From positions 124,001-188,000 of the forward strand of contig NZ_CALERY010000002.1 in NCBI RefSeq assembly GCF_937906905.1: a DNA stretch of 64,000 bases. The letters are read 5' to 3'. This DNA comes from an uncultured Helicobacter sp. GTDB taxonomy: Bacteria > Campylobacterota > Campylobacteria > Campylobacterales > Helicobacteraceae. The notes beneath the pieces were generated by a model, which was given only the letters and a program-made list of their open reading frames with translations, did no database searches and was not told the DNA's origin. Of the stretch, positions 37,730-47,327 are shown piece after piece. The position numbers were made by a program, and so were the translations under genes. Numbering within the stretch: the stretch's first letter is position 1; each line of letters opens with the position of its first letter.

Positions 37730-39631
37730 ATGAACGAAAATTCCAACGATAAAAAACCAAAGCAAAATCCTATCCTGCTTTTTGTGGTGTTTGCGATTGT
37801 AGCTATGCTTGTGGTCAAGCTCACTAGTTTGGATTCTGGGCTTGGCGGAGCATTTGGTGGTGGTGCGAATAAAAACATCGAATACTACGAGCTAAAGCAG
37901 CTCATCGCCACAAAGCAGGTCCAAAATGTCAGCATTGGGCAGAGTATCATCAAGGCAAGTGGGATTGATGCAAGTGGGGCGAAAGTCGTGTATGTCGCGC
38001 GCAAAGTCGCAGACCTTTCACTTGTGCCACTGCTAGAGGAGCATAAAATCAGCTATGGCGGCTTTAGTGAGTCGAATTTTTTTACTGAGACGCTTGGCTG
38101 GCTGCTGCCTATTTTTGTGTTTTTGGGCTTGTGGATGTTTCTTGCAAGCAGAATGCAAAAGAGTATGGGCGGGGGGATCTTTGGTATGGGTAGCTCTAAA
38201 AAACTCGTTAATGCCGAGAAGCCCAATGTCAAGTTTGATGATATGGCAGGAAATGAAGAGGCTAAAGAAGAGGTTGTAGAAATTGTAGATTTTCTCAAAT
38301 ACCCTGACCGCTACGCTGCTGTGGGCGCGAAAATCCCCAAAGGCGTGCTACTTGTAGGACCTCCGGGCACGGGGAAAACACTTTTGGCTAAAGCTGTGGC
38401 TGGGGAAGCGAATGTGCCGTTTTTTTCTATGAGTGGAAGTAGCTTTATAGAGATGTTTGTGGGGCTTGGGGCGAGTCGTGTGCGCGATTTGTTTGAAATG
38501 GCAAAGAAAGAAGCCCCTAGCATTATCTTTATCGATGAGATTGATGCTATAGGGAAGTCTCGTGCTGCTGGGGGAATGATTAGCGGCAATGATGAAAGAG
38601 AGCAGACACTTAATCAGCTTTTAGCAGAGATGGATGGCTTTGGCAGTGAAAATGCCCCTGTGATCGTGCTAGCAGCGACAAACCGCCCTGAAGTGCTAGA
38701 CCCTGCTTTGCTGCGTCCGGGGCGATTTGATAGGCAGGTGCTTGTGGATAAGCCAGATTTCAATGGGCGTGTGCAGATTCTTAAGGTGCATATTAAATCT
38801 GTCAAATTAGCGCGTGATGTGGATTTAGAAGAAATTGCCAAGCTTACAGCTGGGCTAGCTGGAGCAGATTTAGCAAATATCATCAATGAAGCCGCCTTGC
38901 TAGCAGGGCGCAATAATCAAAAGCAAGTCTCCCAAGCCAATCTTAAAGAAGCCGTGGAGCGAGGGATCGCTGGGCTAGAGAAAAAATCGCGCAGAATCTC
39001 CCCCAAGGAGAAAAAGATTGTCGCCTACCACGAGAGTGGACACGCGCTAGTAGCGGAGATGACAAAGGGTGCTTCTAAAGTCAATAAGGTTTCCATTATT
39101 CCACGCGGTATGGCAGCTCTTGGCTATACGCTCAACACCCCAGAAGAAAATAAATATCTTATGCAAAAGCACGAGCTGCTTGCAGAAGTCGATGTGCTGC
39201 TTGGCGGTAGGGCGGCTGAAGATGTATTTTTAGGCGAGATTTCTACCGGAGCTAGCAATGACTTAGAACGCGCTACTGATATACTTAAGGCGATGATTAG
39301 CTACTATGGAATGACTGATGAAAATGGGCTTATGGTGCTAGAGAAGCAGCGCAATGCGTTTTTAGGCGGGGGGATTGGAAGTGCTAGGGAGTTTAGCGAG
39401 AAAACGGCTGAATATGTAGATGTATTTGTGCGAAAAACGCTTGATGAGCGGTTTAAGGCTGTCAAACAGCTACTGCAAGACTACAATGGCGCGATAGAAT
39501 CTATGGTAAAAGAGCTTTTTGATAAAGAAGTCATTGATGGTGAGAAAGTGCGTGAGATTATCGAGGCGTATGAGCAGGAAAACAATATGCCTTCACGCAT
39601 CATAAAGGAGCAAGAAGAGGAGGAAGCATAG
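37730..39631 (+). CDS. ftsH: ATP-dependent membrane protease FtsH
   Basis: A hexameric membrane AAA+ zinc protease that degrades misfolded membrane proteins and regulators. Two transmembrane helices (about residues 14-30 and 122-142) bracket a periplasmic domain; the Walker A GPPGTGKT lies near 208, Walker B IIFIDEIDAIG, the SRH region RPGRFDRQVL, and the zinc motif HESGH near 430. Length 633 is typical. The downstream psd-like gene starts at the very next base, so the genes form an operon with pssA. Confidence 0.97.
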   Translation: MNENSNDKKPKQNPILLFVVFAIVAMLVVKLTSLDSGLGGAFGGGANKNIEYYELKQLIATKQVQNVSIGQSIIKASGIDASGAKVVYVARKVADLSLVPLLEEHKISYGGFSESNFFTETLGWLLPIFVFLGLWMFLASRMQKSMGGGIFGMGSSKKLVNAEKPNVKFDDMAGNEEAKEEVVEIVDFLKYPDRYAAVGAKIPKGVLLVGPPGTGKTLLAKAVAGEANVPFFSMSGSSFIEMFVGLGASRVRDLFEMAKKEAPSIIFIDEIDAIGKSRAAGGMISGNDEREQTLNQLLAEMDGFGSENAPVIVLAATNRPEVLDPALLRPGRFDRQVLVDKPDFNGRVQILKVHIKSVKLARDVDLEEIAKLTAGLAGADLANIINEAALLAGRNNQKQVSQANLKEAVERGIAGLEKKSRRISPKEKKIVAYHESGHALVAEMTKGASKVNKVSIIPRGMAALGYTLNTPEENKYLMQKHELLAEVDVLLGGRAAEDVFLGEISTGASNDLERATDILKAMISYYGMTDENGLMVLEKQRNAFLGGGIGSAREFSEKTAEYVDVFVRKTLDERFKAVKQLLQDYNGAIESMVKELFDKEVIDGEKVREIIEAYEQENNMPSRIIKEQEEEEA

Positions 39632-40234
39632 ATGAATAGTATCCAAATCATCACAAAAGAGTCGTTTTGGGGCATTGTGTGGTTTGTTGTATGGATTGTG
39701 TTTTGTCGCGTGGTTGATTTTTCTCTAGGGTTTTTGCTTGGTGTTGTGCTGCTAGCTGCTTGGCTATGGGCATTTAGAAATCCAGAGCGCGTGCCGCTTG
39801 ATCGCGGGGAAGATGTGATCCTGGCTCCAATTGATGGGCGTGTGAGCAATATCGAACGGGACAAAAAGCATGTGCGTGTGAGCATAGATGTGTCATTTTT
39901 CGATGTTGGGTTGGTGCGTGCCCCTAGAGAAGTAGAATCTATAGCGCTAGAGAGGAAGGAAGGGCTAGTGGCATATTTCTCTCCTCTCAAAAACCAGCTA
40001 AACCAAACCCTCCGTGCCCAAATTACAGGCAAGCTAACTTATGCGATTTCGCTCTATCCAAGCGTGTTTAAACAGAGTAGATTTTATGCGCCCATTAACT
40101 TTAATATAGGTGAGCGTATGGGGTTTATGAAAGTAGGCACGCTCACTCTTGAGCTGCCAGATTCTGTGGAAATCCGCGCCCACATTGGCGATAGAATTAA
40201 AGGTGGCTCAAGCGTGCTAGGATATACCAAATGA
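39632..40234 (+). CDS. Phosphatidylserine decarboxylase-like protein, processing site altered
   Basis: A 200-residue membrane protein resembling the short form of phosphatidylserine decarboxylase. Two close hydrophobic helices (residues 12-46) are followed by the family segment RNPERVPLDRGEDVILAPIDG and a barrel-like domain. The enzyme normally cleaves itself at a Gly-Ser pair to form pyruvoyl; the aligned place here reads KVGTLTLELP (near residue 166), with Thr instead of Ser. It may therefore lack the classical activity. It overlaps pssA, the phosphatidylserine synthase gene, by four bases, and corresponds in position to HP1070. Confidence 0.75.
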   Translation: MNSIQIITKESFWGIVWFVVWIVFCRVVDFSLGFLLGVVLLAAWLWAFRNPERVPLDRGEDVILAPIDGRVSNIERDKKHVRVSIDVSFFDVGLVRAPREVESIALERKEGLVAYFSPLKNQLNQTLRAQITGKLTYAISLYPSVFKQSRFYAPINFNIGERMGFMKVGTLTLELPDSVEIRAHIGDRIKGGSSVLGYTK

Positions 40235-40977
40235 ATATCAATCCCTTGTATGCTCTGCCTAATTTTTTCACTGCTGGGAGCATATTTTGCGGTATTGTGA
40301 GCATTATGCTTGCCTCTAACTCGCTGTTTGAGCAAGCGGCGTGGCTCATCGTGGTGTCTATGATTTTTGATGGACTTGATGGGCGCGTGGCGCGGCTTAC
40401 AAATACCCAAAGTAAATTTGGCGTGGAGTTTGACTCTTTGGCTGATATTGTGGCATTTGGTGTCGCACCTGCTATGCTTGTGTATTATTATCTGCCAACA
40501 ACAGGGGCAAATTATGGGCTTGAGGGGATTTATGGGCTGTATCGTGTGTTTGTCTGCGCGCTATTTGTCATCTTTGGCGCGATACGCTTGGCGCGATTTA
40601 ATATTACAACTTCAAATGCCGAGCCAAATACTTTCATCGGGCTGCCTATACCATCTGCGGCGGTGATTGTGGTGCTGTGGATTCTAGTAGATCTGCGCTA
40701 TAATCTTCTCTCCCCTCATTATGGCTATGCGCTGCTTATTGTCGCTTTTGTGGTTAGTATCCTTATGGTGAGCAATATCCGCTACCCTAGTTTTAAAAAA
40801 ATCGCGTGGAATCTAAAAATCTTTGTCATCGCACTTATTGCTATTGCAGTGATTATCAGCTCTAAACTCTATGTCGAGGTGCTATGCGCATTTATGAGTG
40901 GATATGCACTCTATGGGGTTGTGCGCTGGATCTTTCTGCTCTGTAAAGTTACCTGCAAAACACCCAAAAAATCTTAG
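40231..40977 (+). CDS. pssA: Phosphatidylserine synthase PssA
   Basis: An integral membrane CDP-alcohol phosphatidyltransferase that joins CDP-diacylglycerol and serine, the first step to phosphatidylethanolamine. The signature DGRVARLTNTQSKFGVEFDS (DGxxAR..G..D) lies near residue 50. About eight hydrophobic helices fill the 248 residues. The start overlaps the preceding gene (ATGA). A weak inverted repeat after the stop may end transcription. Confidence 0.94.
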   Translation: MNINPLYALPNFFTAGSIFCGIVSIMLASNSLFEQAAWLIVVSMIFDGLDGRVARLTNTQSKFGVEFDSLADIVAFGVAPAMLVYYYLPTTGANYGLEGIYGLYRVFVCALFVIFGAIRLARFNITTSNAEPNTFIGLPIPSAAVIVVLWILVDLRYNLLSPHYGYALLIVAFVVSILMVSNIRYPSFKKIAWNLKIFVIALIAIAVIISSKLYVEVLCAFMSGYALYGVVRWIFLLCKVTCKTPKKS

Positions 40978-40991
40978 ATTTTACACGCGCT

Positions 40992-41032
40992 GCTTCCTAC
41001 TATCTTTTGTTTAGTAGCTTAAGAGAGGAAGC
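40992..41032. terminator. Possible bidirectional terminator between pssA and the OMP gene
   Basis: GCTTCCT (40992-40998) pairs with AGGAAGC (41026-41032), and inside it CTACTA pairs with TAGTAG (41012-41017) around a T-rich loop. It lies between convergent genes. The stems are interrupted and there is no long T run, so support is weak. Confidence 0.3.
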
Positions 41033-41775
41033 TAGAACAGAAAATTATATTCCAATGATACGACGCCTGTGGGACTGAAATACGACGCCCTACGCGCAGG
41101 CAGAAATCGATATACGAGATTGACACGATTATGAATACCAAGCATAGTTGTGAAGCCAACTTGCATAAAGACTTCGCCCGCCTTTTTCATCGCGCCCCAG
41201 TGATTGTAGTCTTTTTTGTCAAAATAGAGATACGCATCTGCACCCATGCCCAAAATCCCACCAAAAAATACCTGTCTGCGCCGAGATAATGGAAATTCTG
41301 CAATTGCATCTACTCCAGCAGAAATCATCGTAAGCATTCCAGAATGTGCGCCAAACCCCATATCAAAGCCAAAAAACCCACGCACACCCACATAGCGATT
41401 AAAAAAGCTTATCGCGCCCATTCGCACACCAAAAGAAGGAATGATGATAGGATTTGTATAGGGGCTTTGAACATTGTTATTGATATTGAAATTCCCGCTT
41501 TTGGAGCTATTAAGCAAGCTTGCCCCCACACCCACACCAAAATATTTTGCGCTTTTGTCCTTGCTGACAATCGTGCGCTTAGTGATCGCCTGACAAAGAT
41601 CATCGCAAGCGGTAAAATCCCCATTCTCTGGAGTTTGTTCGCCATCTGTTAAATGTCGAGTATCTATGGAAATTTGGGTTGGATTTTGTATTGGCTCTTT
41701 TGTAGAATCTTTGGGTTTTGCCTGCACAACCCACACTAAAAGCGTCGTCATTATGCAGACTAGTCCAAATCGCAT
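41032..41775 (-). CDS. Helicobacter outer membrane protein
   Basis: An exported beta-barrel protein of 247 residues. A signal peptide ends near VVQAK; a short linker with a Cys pair (CDDLC near residue 57) precedes a series of amphipathic strands starting at GVGVGASLL. The chain ends in a run of aromatic residues with terminal Phe (VVSLEYNFLF), the usual signal for outer membrane assembly. It looks like one of the small Helicobacter OMP families; ligand unknown. It begins 20 bases after purH on the same strand and has no clear ribosome site. Confidence 0.75.
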   Translation of the reverse strand: MRFGLVCIMTTLLVWVVQAKPKDSTKEPIQNPTQISIDTRHLTDGEQTPENGDFTACDDLCQAITKRTIVSKDKSAKYFGVGVGASLLNSSKSGNFNINNNVQSPYTNPIIIPSFGVRMGAISFFNRYVGVRGFFGFDMGFGAHSGMLTMISAGVDAIAEFPLSRRRQVFFGGILGMGADAYLYFDKKDYNHWGAMKKAGEVFMQVGFTTMLGIHNRVNLVYRFLPARRASYFSPTGVVSLEYNFLF

Positions 41776-41795
41776 TGCGCGTTATCCCAAATCTC

Positions 41796-43403
41796 TTAAT
41801 GCAAGAAATGACGCACGCCTGTGAAATACAGCGCGATATCATGCTCATCTGCTGCGGCGATAACCTCATCATCTCGTAGGCTTCCGCCCGGCTCAATGAT
41901 CGCACGCACGCCTGCTTGAGCTGCTAGATCAATGCTATCGCGGAACGGAAAGAACGCTTCGCTCGCTAGCACACAGCCTCTAGTCTCTAGCCCCATGTCT
42001 TTGGCTTTGGCAAGCGCAGCGCGGGAGGCATCTACTCGACTTGTCATACCCATACCTATGGCGATGAGCGCGCCATCTTTGACATAGGCTACGCAGTTGG
42101 ATTTTGTCAGCGCGACGATGACATAGGCGATATGCAAATCCTGCAGTAGCTCTGGACTCGCTTGGCGCGCGGTTTTGCATGTAGCATTTGCTAACTCCTC
42201 ACGCGTGATGACATCGCTTTGCTGATAGACAAACCCTCCGCCAATATGCTTGAAGTCGTATCGATCATAAGGCAGAGCGATCGCACTAGAATCTTGGCGT
42301 TTAGATTCTGGGATAGAATCTAAACTCTGCGCTTTTGATTTGCTAGATTCTGCACCTAGTGCATTTATGCTAAAAAGTTTCATGCGCTTTTTGCTAGCAA
42401 AGATTGCTTGAGCTTGCTGGGTGATTTCACTTGCGACAAGCACTTCGATAAATGTCTTGCTCATTTCATTTGCCAGCTCTTCATCGACCACGCCATTAAC
42501 CGCCACCACACCACCATACGCACTTAGACTATCGCATGCAAGTGCAGCGCGGTAGGATTCTAGTAGCGTGTCTTTAATCGCAAAGCCACAAGGATTTCCA
42601 TGCTTGATGATACTCACTGCTTTTTGCGCGCCAAAGCTTGAAGCAAGCGCGATTGCGCTATTGATGTCTGTTAGGTTATTGAAGCTTGGCTCGCCTTTTA
42701 GCACCCTAAAGCCCTGCTCCCAAAACTCCCCAAATCCATAGAGTGCGCCTTGCTGGTGGGGATTCTCACCATAGCGCGTTTGTAAGATTTTTTTCCCACT
42801 GATAAACACCCTCTCACCAAACCCACCAGAGAATCGCTCATTCATGTAATTAGCGATTGTCGCATCATAATGGGCAGTGTGGCTAAATGCTTTTATCATC
42901 ATGCTTCTTCGCAGCTCAAGAGTGTTTTGGTTAGATTTTAGCGCCTCTATGGCTAGTGTATAGTCGCTTGGGTCTGTGATGATAAGCACATTTTCATAGG
43001 CTTTAGCCGCAGCACGCACCATGCTAGGTCCGCCGATGTCGATGTTTTCAATAATTTCGCTAAAGTCATCGGTGCGCTGGGTAGTCTCATAGAATGGATA
43101 GAGATTCACACACACAAGTGAGATAGGATCAATTCCATGTGTTTTAGCATCAGCAATATCTTGTGGATTTTCCCTGCGATAGAGGATTCCGCCGTGGATT
43201 TTGGGGTGAAGCGTTTTGACTCGACCGCCAAATAGCTCTGGGCTTTGAGTATATTGGCTTACTTCCGTAGCGGGGATTTTGGCTTGGCACAGGACTTTTA
43301 GCGTGCCTCCGGTAGAAAGGATTTCAAACCCAAGCGCAACAAGCTCGCGCGCAAACTCTACGATACCTGATTTATCACTCACACTAAGCAGTGCTTTTTT
43401 CAT
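41796..43403 (-). CDS. purH: Bifunctional purine enzyme PurH
   Basis: Catalyses the last two steps of IMP synthesis, AICAR formylation and IMP cyclisation. The N-terminal cyclohydrolase part starts ALLSVSDKSGI and includes STGGT and GGRVKTLHPKIHGG; the C-terminal transformylase part contains KHGNPCGFA (the Lys-His pair) near residue 266, SDAFFPF-type segment ASEAFFPF, and EPGGS. A short LDS/ESK-rich insert appears around residues 347-372. At 535 residues the enzyme is complete. Confidence 0.96.
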   Translation of the reverse strand: MKKALLSVSDKSGIVEFARELVALGFEILSTGGTLKVLCQAKIPATEVSQYTQSPELFGGRVKTLHPKIHGGILYRRENPQDIADAKTHGIDPISLVCVNLYPFYETTQRTDDFSEIIENIDIGGPSMVRAAAKAYENVLIITDPSDYTLAIEALKSNQNTLELRRSMMIKAFSHTAHYDATIANYMNERFSGGFGERVFISGKKILQTRYGENPHQQGALYGFGEFWEQGFRVLKGEPSFNNLTDINSAIALASSFGAQKAVSIIKHGNPCGFAIKDTLLESYRAALACDSLSAYGGVVAVNGVVDEELANEMSKTFIEVLVASEITQQAQAIFASKKRMKLFSINALGAESSKSKAQSLDSIPESKRQDSSAIALPYDRYDFKHIGGGFVYQQSDVITREELANATCKTARQASPELLQDLHIAYVIVALTKSNCVAYVKDGALIAIGMGMTSRVDASRAALAKAKDMGLETRGCVLASEAFFPFRDSIDLAAQAGVRAIIEPGGSLRDDEVIAAADEHDIALYFTGVRHFLH

Positions 43404-43480
43404 TACATATCCTTGGGATTAGGGGTGTCTATGTGGTGTTGGCTAAGCGGCATTATATCGCTATGCCCTTAAATAAATGT

Positions 43481-43486
43481 TATAAT
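43481..43486 (+). promoter_or_regulatory. -10 box for the aminotransferase-rimO operon
   Basis: TATAAT after an A/T-rich stretch in the divergent gap between purH and the aminotransferase gene, 70 bases before its ATG. Confidence 0.55.
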
Positions 43487-43555
43487 GCCAGCTTCATCAA
43501 AGTCAAACTAGACTCACAAACTAATCCAGTGCCAAACGCTTACTAAGGATTCTCC

Positions 43556-44749
43556 ATGCTACTTTTCACACCTGGACCCACACCAACCCCAGAATCTATC
43601 CGTCAATCCATGGCTACCCCCACACTCCACCACAGAACACCAGAGTTTGAGAGTATTTTTGCCCAAGCTCGGCTAGGGCTAAAGGTCATGCTTGGTATGC
43701 CAGAGGTGCTTATGCTTGCTAGCTCTGGGACAGGTGCTATGGAAGCCGCACTTACGCAGTTATGTAAATCCAAGCTCCTTAGCATAAGTTGTGGGAAATT
43801 TGGTCAGCGCTGGGGCAAAATCGCGCAGGCTCATGCTATCCCCCACACAGAAATCGCGCGTGAGTGGGATACACCTGTGAGCGCGCAAGAGATTCTAGAA
43901 GCACTGCGCGCTGATGAAAGTATCGATACAATCGCGCTACAAGTGTGTGAATCTGCCGGGGGGCTGCGACTAGATGTAGAATCTATCGCGCGTGAAGCAA
44001 AAACACTCAACCCCGATATCATCATCATCGCCGATGCAATCACAGCCATGGGAGTAGAGCCAATTGACACGACACACATCGATGTGCTCATTGGCGGGAG
44101 TCAAAAAGCCTGCATGCTTCCACCTGGCATGAGTATCGTAGGGCTTTCACAAATGGCACTAGGGCGCATAGAGCGATCAGCCCCATGGAGAGTTGGACTA
44201 TATTTTAGCTTCGCCCAGGAGCTTAAAAATCAGCGCAAGAATACCACCGCATGGACTGCTCCCACGACACTTATCATAGGGCTTGTGCGGTATTTTGAAA
44301 TTATCCAAGCGCTTGCAGATTCTCCACTAGAATCCGCTCTACTTACTCCAAGTGCGCCACTAGATGAAAAGCGCTTAGAGCATGGGTTTCAAGCCGCCTA
44401 TGCCCATACTAGAGCCCTGGCACTTGCCACGCGAGAAGCCCTAGCCGCGCTTAGTCTCTCTCTCTATCCCAAATCCCCAGCACTTGCCATGAGTGCCATA
44501 GCGCATGCAGAATCTGCAAGTATCCGCAAGGCGATGAAAGGCTTTGGCGTGAATGTCGCAGCCGGGCAAGATCATATCAAGGATAGTATTTTCCGCATTA
44601 ACCACATGGGGCTTATCCAAGCCTATGAGGCAAGCTTTGTTATCAATGCGCTTGAGCTAAGTTTAGCCAAGCTGAATTTGCGCAGTTTTGATGGCAGGGG
44701 CGGGGCAGTGTTTTTGCGTGCGTTTTATGGGATAGAAAAAGGAGCATAA
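43556..44749 (+). CDS. Class V PLP-dependent aminotransferase
   Basis: A fold-type I aminotransferase of the alanine-glyoxylate/serine-pyruvate group, corresponding to the HP0736 position beside rimO. The N-terminus LLFTPGPTPTPESI is the family start; ASSGTGAME binds the cofactor phosphate, ADAITAMG carries the Asp that contacts the pyridine ring, and the Schiff-base Lys is in GGSQKA near residue 185. Substrate is not fixed by sequence. AAGGA precedes the ATG; rimO starts 4 bases after its stop. Confidence 0.85.
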   Translation: MLLFTPGPTPTPESIRQSMATPTLHHRTPEFESIFAQARLGLKVMLGMPEVLMLASSGTGAMEAALTQLCKSKLLSISCGKFGQRWGKIAQAHAIPHTEIAREWDTPVSAQEILEALRADESIDTIALQVCESAGGLRLDVESIAREAKTLNPDIIIIADAITAMGVEPIDTTHIDVLIGGSQKACMLPPGMSIVGLSQMALGRIERSAPWRVGLYFSFAQELKNQRKNTTAWTAPTTLIIGLVRYFEIIQALADSPLESALLTPSAPLDEKRLEHGFQAAYAHTRALALATREALAALSLSLYPKSPALAMSAIAHAESASIRKAMKGFGVNVAAGQDHIKDSIFRINHMGLIQAYEASFVINALELSLAKLNLRSFDGRGGAVFLRAFYGIEKGA

Positions 44750-44753
44750 ATTC

Positions 44754-46172
44754 ATGCGTCCCAAACTCCATTTAATCTCGCTAGGCTGCACGAAAAATCT
44801 CGTTGATAGTGAGGTTATGCTCGGGCGATTGCGGCTATGCGAGCTGGTGGATTCTATCACGCAAGCTGATGTTATTATTATCAACACCTGTGGCTTTATC
44901 CAAGCTGCCAAACAAGAGAGTATCCAAACTATCCTAGAAGCTGCTAACGCGCGAAAATCTGGCGCACTGCTGGTGGTGAGTGGCTGCCTTAGCGAGCGCT
45001 ATGCAAGCGAGCTTGAGCAAGAAATCCCAGAGATTGATCTCATTATTGGTGTGCGCGATTATGGGAGAATCGATGCGCTTTTAGAGCAAAAGGGCTTTTC
45101 TCTGCCTAGATTCTCTATCGCGCCCACAAGTGCCAACACTTCAAATGCGCTCCAAAATCCAGCCCAGAATCTAGCCAAAAATCCTGCCAAAATTCTCTCC
45201 AGCCATGATAAGGTATTTCTAGCCAGCGAGCGCGATGAGCGCGTGATTTCTGGCTCCAGAATCCATGCCTATATCAAGCTTGCTGAAGGCTGCAATCAGC
45301 GCTGCTCATTTTGCGCGATACCAAGTTTCAAAGGCAAGCTCCAATCCCGCAGTATAGATTCTATCCTCCAAGAAGTAGAAAATCTCGCCGCCCAGGGGTT
45401 TGTGGATTTTAGCTTTATCGCGCAGGATTCTAGCTCCTACCTACAAGACATGGGGCAAACCAATGGGCTTATACAACTAATCCACGCGCTAAATCGCCAA
45501 AACATCGCCAAAAATGCCAGAATCCACTATCTCTACCCCACTAGCACTAGCCCTACGCTCATCGAGGCAATCATCACCTCCCCTATCGTGCAAAACTATT
45601 TTGACATGCCTATCCAGCACATCGCTGATCCCATGCTAAAGCGCATGCGCCGCAATCACACCAAAGCCCAAGTCCTAGAGCAGCTCTCTCTTATGCGCCA
45701 AGCGCCAAATGCGTTTATCCGCTCGACTTTCATCGTGGGACACCCAGGCGAGAGCGAGGCAGAGTTTGCAGAGCTTGAAGCATTTTTAGCTGGGGGGATA
45801 TTTGATCGGGTGAATTTGTTTGCATTCTCCAGCGAGGAGGGCACGCTCGCGCATACTATGAGCGAGAAAGTCCCGGTCAAAATCACAAACAAACGCCTAA
45901 ACACTTTACGCGCTTTGCTCAAATCCCAAGACACTTTCACTAAGCTAAAAGGCAGCATGCTAGAAGCATTTATCGAGTCAAAAAGTTCAGTAAGCGAGCA
46001 TTTTTATAGCGCTAGAGATAGGCGCTGGGGGCTGGAGATTGATGGGGAGATTCTCATCAATGAGAGCGAGATAGAATCCATCGATACAGGTCTCTACCAA
46101 GTGCAAATCACAGAAGTCAAAGACTCCATACTCATAGGAAAAGCACTCGCACAATTGCAGAGCTTTGCATAA
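44754..46172 (+). CDS. rimO: Ribosomal protein S12 methylthiotransferase RimO
   Basis: A radical-SAM enzyme with two iron-sulfur clusters that methylthiolates an Asp of ribosomal protein S12. The N-terminal MTTase domain begins LISLGCTKNLVDSE; the radical-SAM motif CNQRCSFC (CxxxCxxC) lies near residue 180, and a TRAM domain ends the chain. The LGCxKNxVD start distinguishes RimO from MiaB. An insert of about 30 Asn/Ala-rich residues (STSN..KNPAKILS) separates the two domains. Starts immediately after the aminotransferase gene. Confidence 0.95.
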   Translation: MRPKLHLISLGCTKNLVDSEVMLGRLRLCELVDSITQADVIIINTCGFIQAAKQESIQTILEAANARKSGALLVVSGCLSERYASELEQEIPEIDLIIGVRDYGRIDALLEQKGFSLPRFSIAPTSANTSNALQNPAQNLAKNPAKILSSHDKVFLASERDERVISGSRIHAYIKLAEGCNQRCSFCAIPSFKGKLQSRSIDSILQEVENLAAQGFVDFSFIAQDSSSYLQDMGQTNGLIQLIHALNRQNIAKNARIHYLYPTSTSPTLIEAIITSPIVQNYFDMPIQHIADPMLKRMRRNHTKAQVLEQLSLMRQAPNAFIRSTFIVGHPGESEAEFAELEAFLAGGIFDRVNLFAFSSEEGTLAHTMSEKVPVKITNKRLNTLRALLKSQDTFTKLKGSMLEAFIESKSSVSEHFYSARDRRWGLEIDGEILINESEIESIDTGLYQVQITEVKDSILIGKALAQLQSFA

Positions 46173-46193
46173 AAGATTTGGAGGATTTTGGGA

Positions 46194-47327
46194 TTGTCGA
46201 TGAAATGCGTGCTTGTGGGGTATGGATATTGGGGGCGCAATGTGCTTCAAACGCTTCTGTGCCCAAAGGGAAACGCCCAATTTGAAAAGCCAGATTCTAG
46301 CCAACATACACCTAGCACACCAATCCTTGCCCCCTATACACAGACACCCCTAGCACCTGCGCACTTTGACATCATAGGATTTTATGATAGCAATCTTGCT
46401 CAAGCACAAGCTGCGCTAGAAGATTATGCACGCTTGCGCACACGCCAAGGGCAGCCAAAGAGCGCCACCCCCCCTAGAATCTATGCAGATTTTGATTCTG
46501 TATGCGCAGATAGCGAAGTGGAGGCAGTATTTCTTATCACCCCACCACACACGCATTTCTCCCTTGCATGCCAAGCCCTAGAATCTGGCAAACACTGCTT
46601 TGTCGAAAAGCCCCTAGCTACTTCTAGCGTGCAGTGTGCCAAGCTCCAGCAGTATGCGGCAGATTCTGCTGTGGTGCTGCATTGTGATCATATTTTTCTC
46701 TATGCGCCTGCGGTGCAATATCTACGCGCACATATCCATGAGCTTGGCGAGATTCTACACATCAGCGCTCGCCGTGCAAATCTAGGGAGATTTCAGCGTG
46801 ATGTGAGCGTAGTTTGGGATTTGGCGCTGCATGATTTGGCGATTTTGGATTATGTGCTAGGCGATGCGTTTAGGGGAGCTAGATTCTTCAAAGCCCATGT
46901 GGTGGAGCACGCTGGATTTGACGCGATTGCAGATATTTACGGGGACTTAGGAGGGATAGAATCCAGCCCCAAGCACGATTCCCACTCTTTCGCAAATATT
47001 GCTATCCATGCTTCCTGGCTCTCCCCTATCAAGGTGCGCTCGCTATTTCTTAGCGGTTCAAAAGCGAGCGCACTCTATGATGAGATGAATCCAGCTGGCA
47101 AGCTCGCGATATTTCCGTATGAGTATGACTTGTGCGATAGAGCTATTGATGCAAATGGCATGAGCGCACCTACTATGCACAATCCAGTGTTAGATTCTCA
47201 CATGAGTGCGCTAGAGGCTTCTATCGCAGATTTTGCGCTCCAGATTGGCGCAGGCAGAGCGCGCCAAGAGCTTAGCAGCCACACATTGCGTGTGGCTAGT
47301 GTGCTAGAGCAGATTAGCCAAGCCTAG
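46194..47327 (+). CDS. Gfo/Idh/MocA-family oxidoreductase
   Basis: An NAD(P)-dependent dehydrogenase of the type that often modifies nucleotide sugars. The Rossmann motif VGYGYWGRN is at the N-terminus; HCFVEKPLA near residue 137 has the EKP signature. A linker of about 30 Thr/Pro residues interrupts the first domain and includes a 7-C run. The start could be TTG at 46194, nine bases after GGAGG, or ATG at 46200, which is 15 bases away. Substrate unknown; it follows rimO on the same strand. Confidence 0.85.
   Translation: MSMKCVLVGYGYWGRNVLQTLLCPKGNAQFEKPDSSQHTPSTPILAPYTQTPLAPAHFDIIGFYDSNLAQAQAALEDYARLRTRQGQPKSATPPRIYADFDSVCADSEVEAVFLITPPHTHFSLACQALESGKHCFVEKPLATSSVQCAKLQQYAADSAVVLHCDHIFLYAPAVQYLRAHIHELGEILHISARRANLGRFQRDVSVVWDLALHDLAILDYVLGDAFRGARFFKAHVVEHAGFDAIADIYGDLGGIESSPKHDSHSFANIAIHASWLSPIKVRSLFLSGSKASALYDEMNPAGKLAIFPYEYDLCDRAIDANGMSAPTMHNPVLDSHMSALEASIADFALQIGAGRARQELSSHTLRVASVLEQISQA

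Noticed and set aside
46468..46474. Seven-C run in the Gfo/Idh oxidoreductase as a phase-variation tract
   Set aside because: The frame is intact and the run is short for slippage; possible but unsupported.
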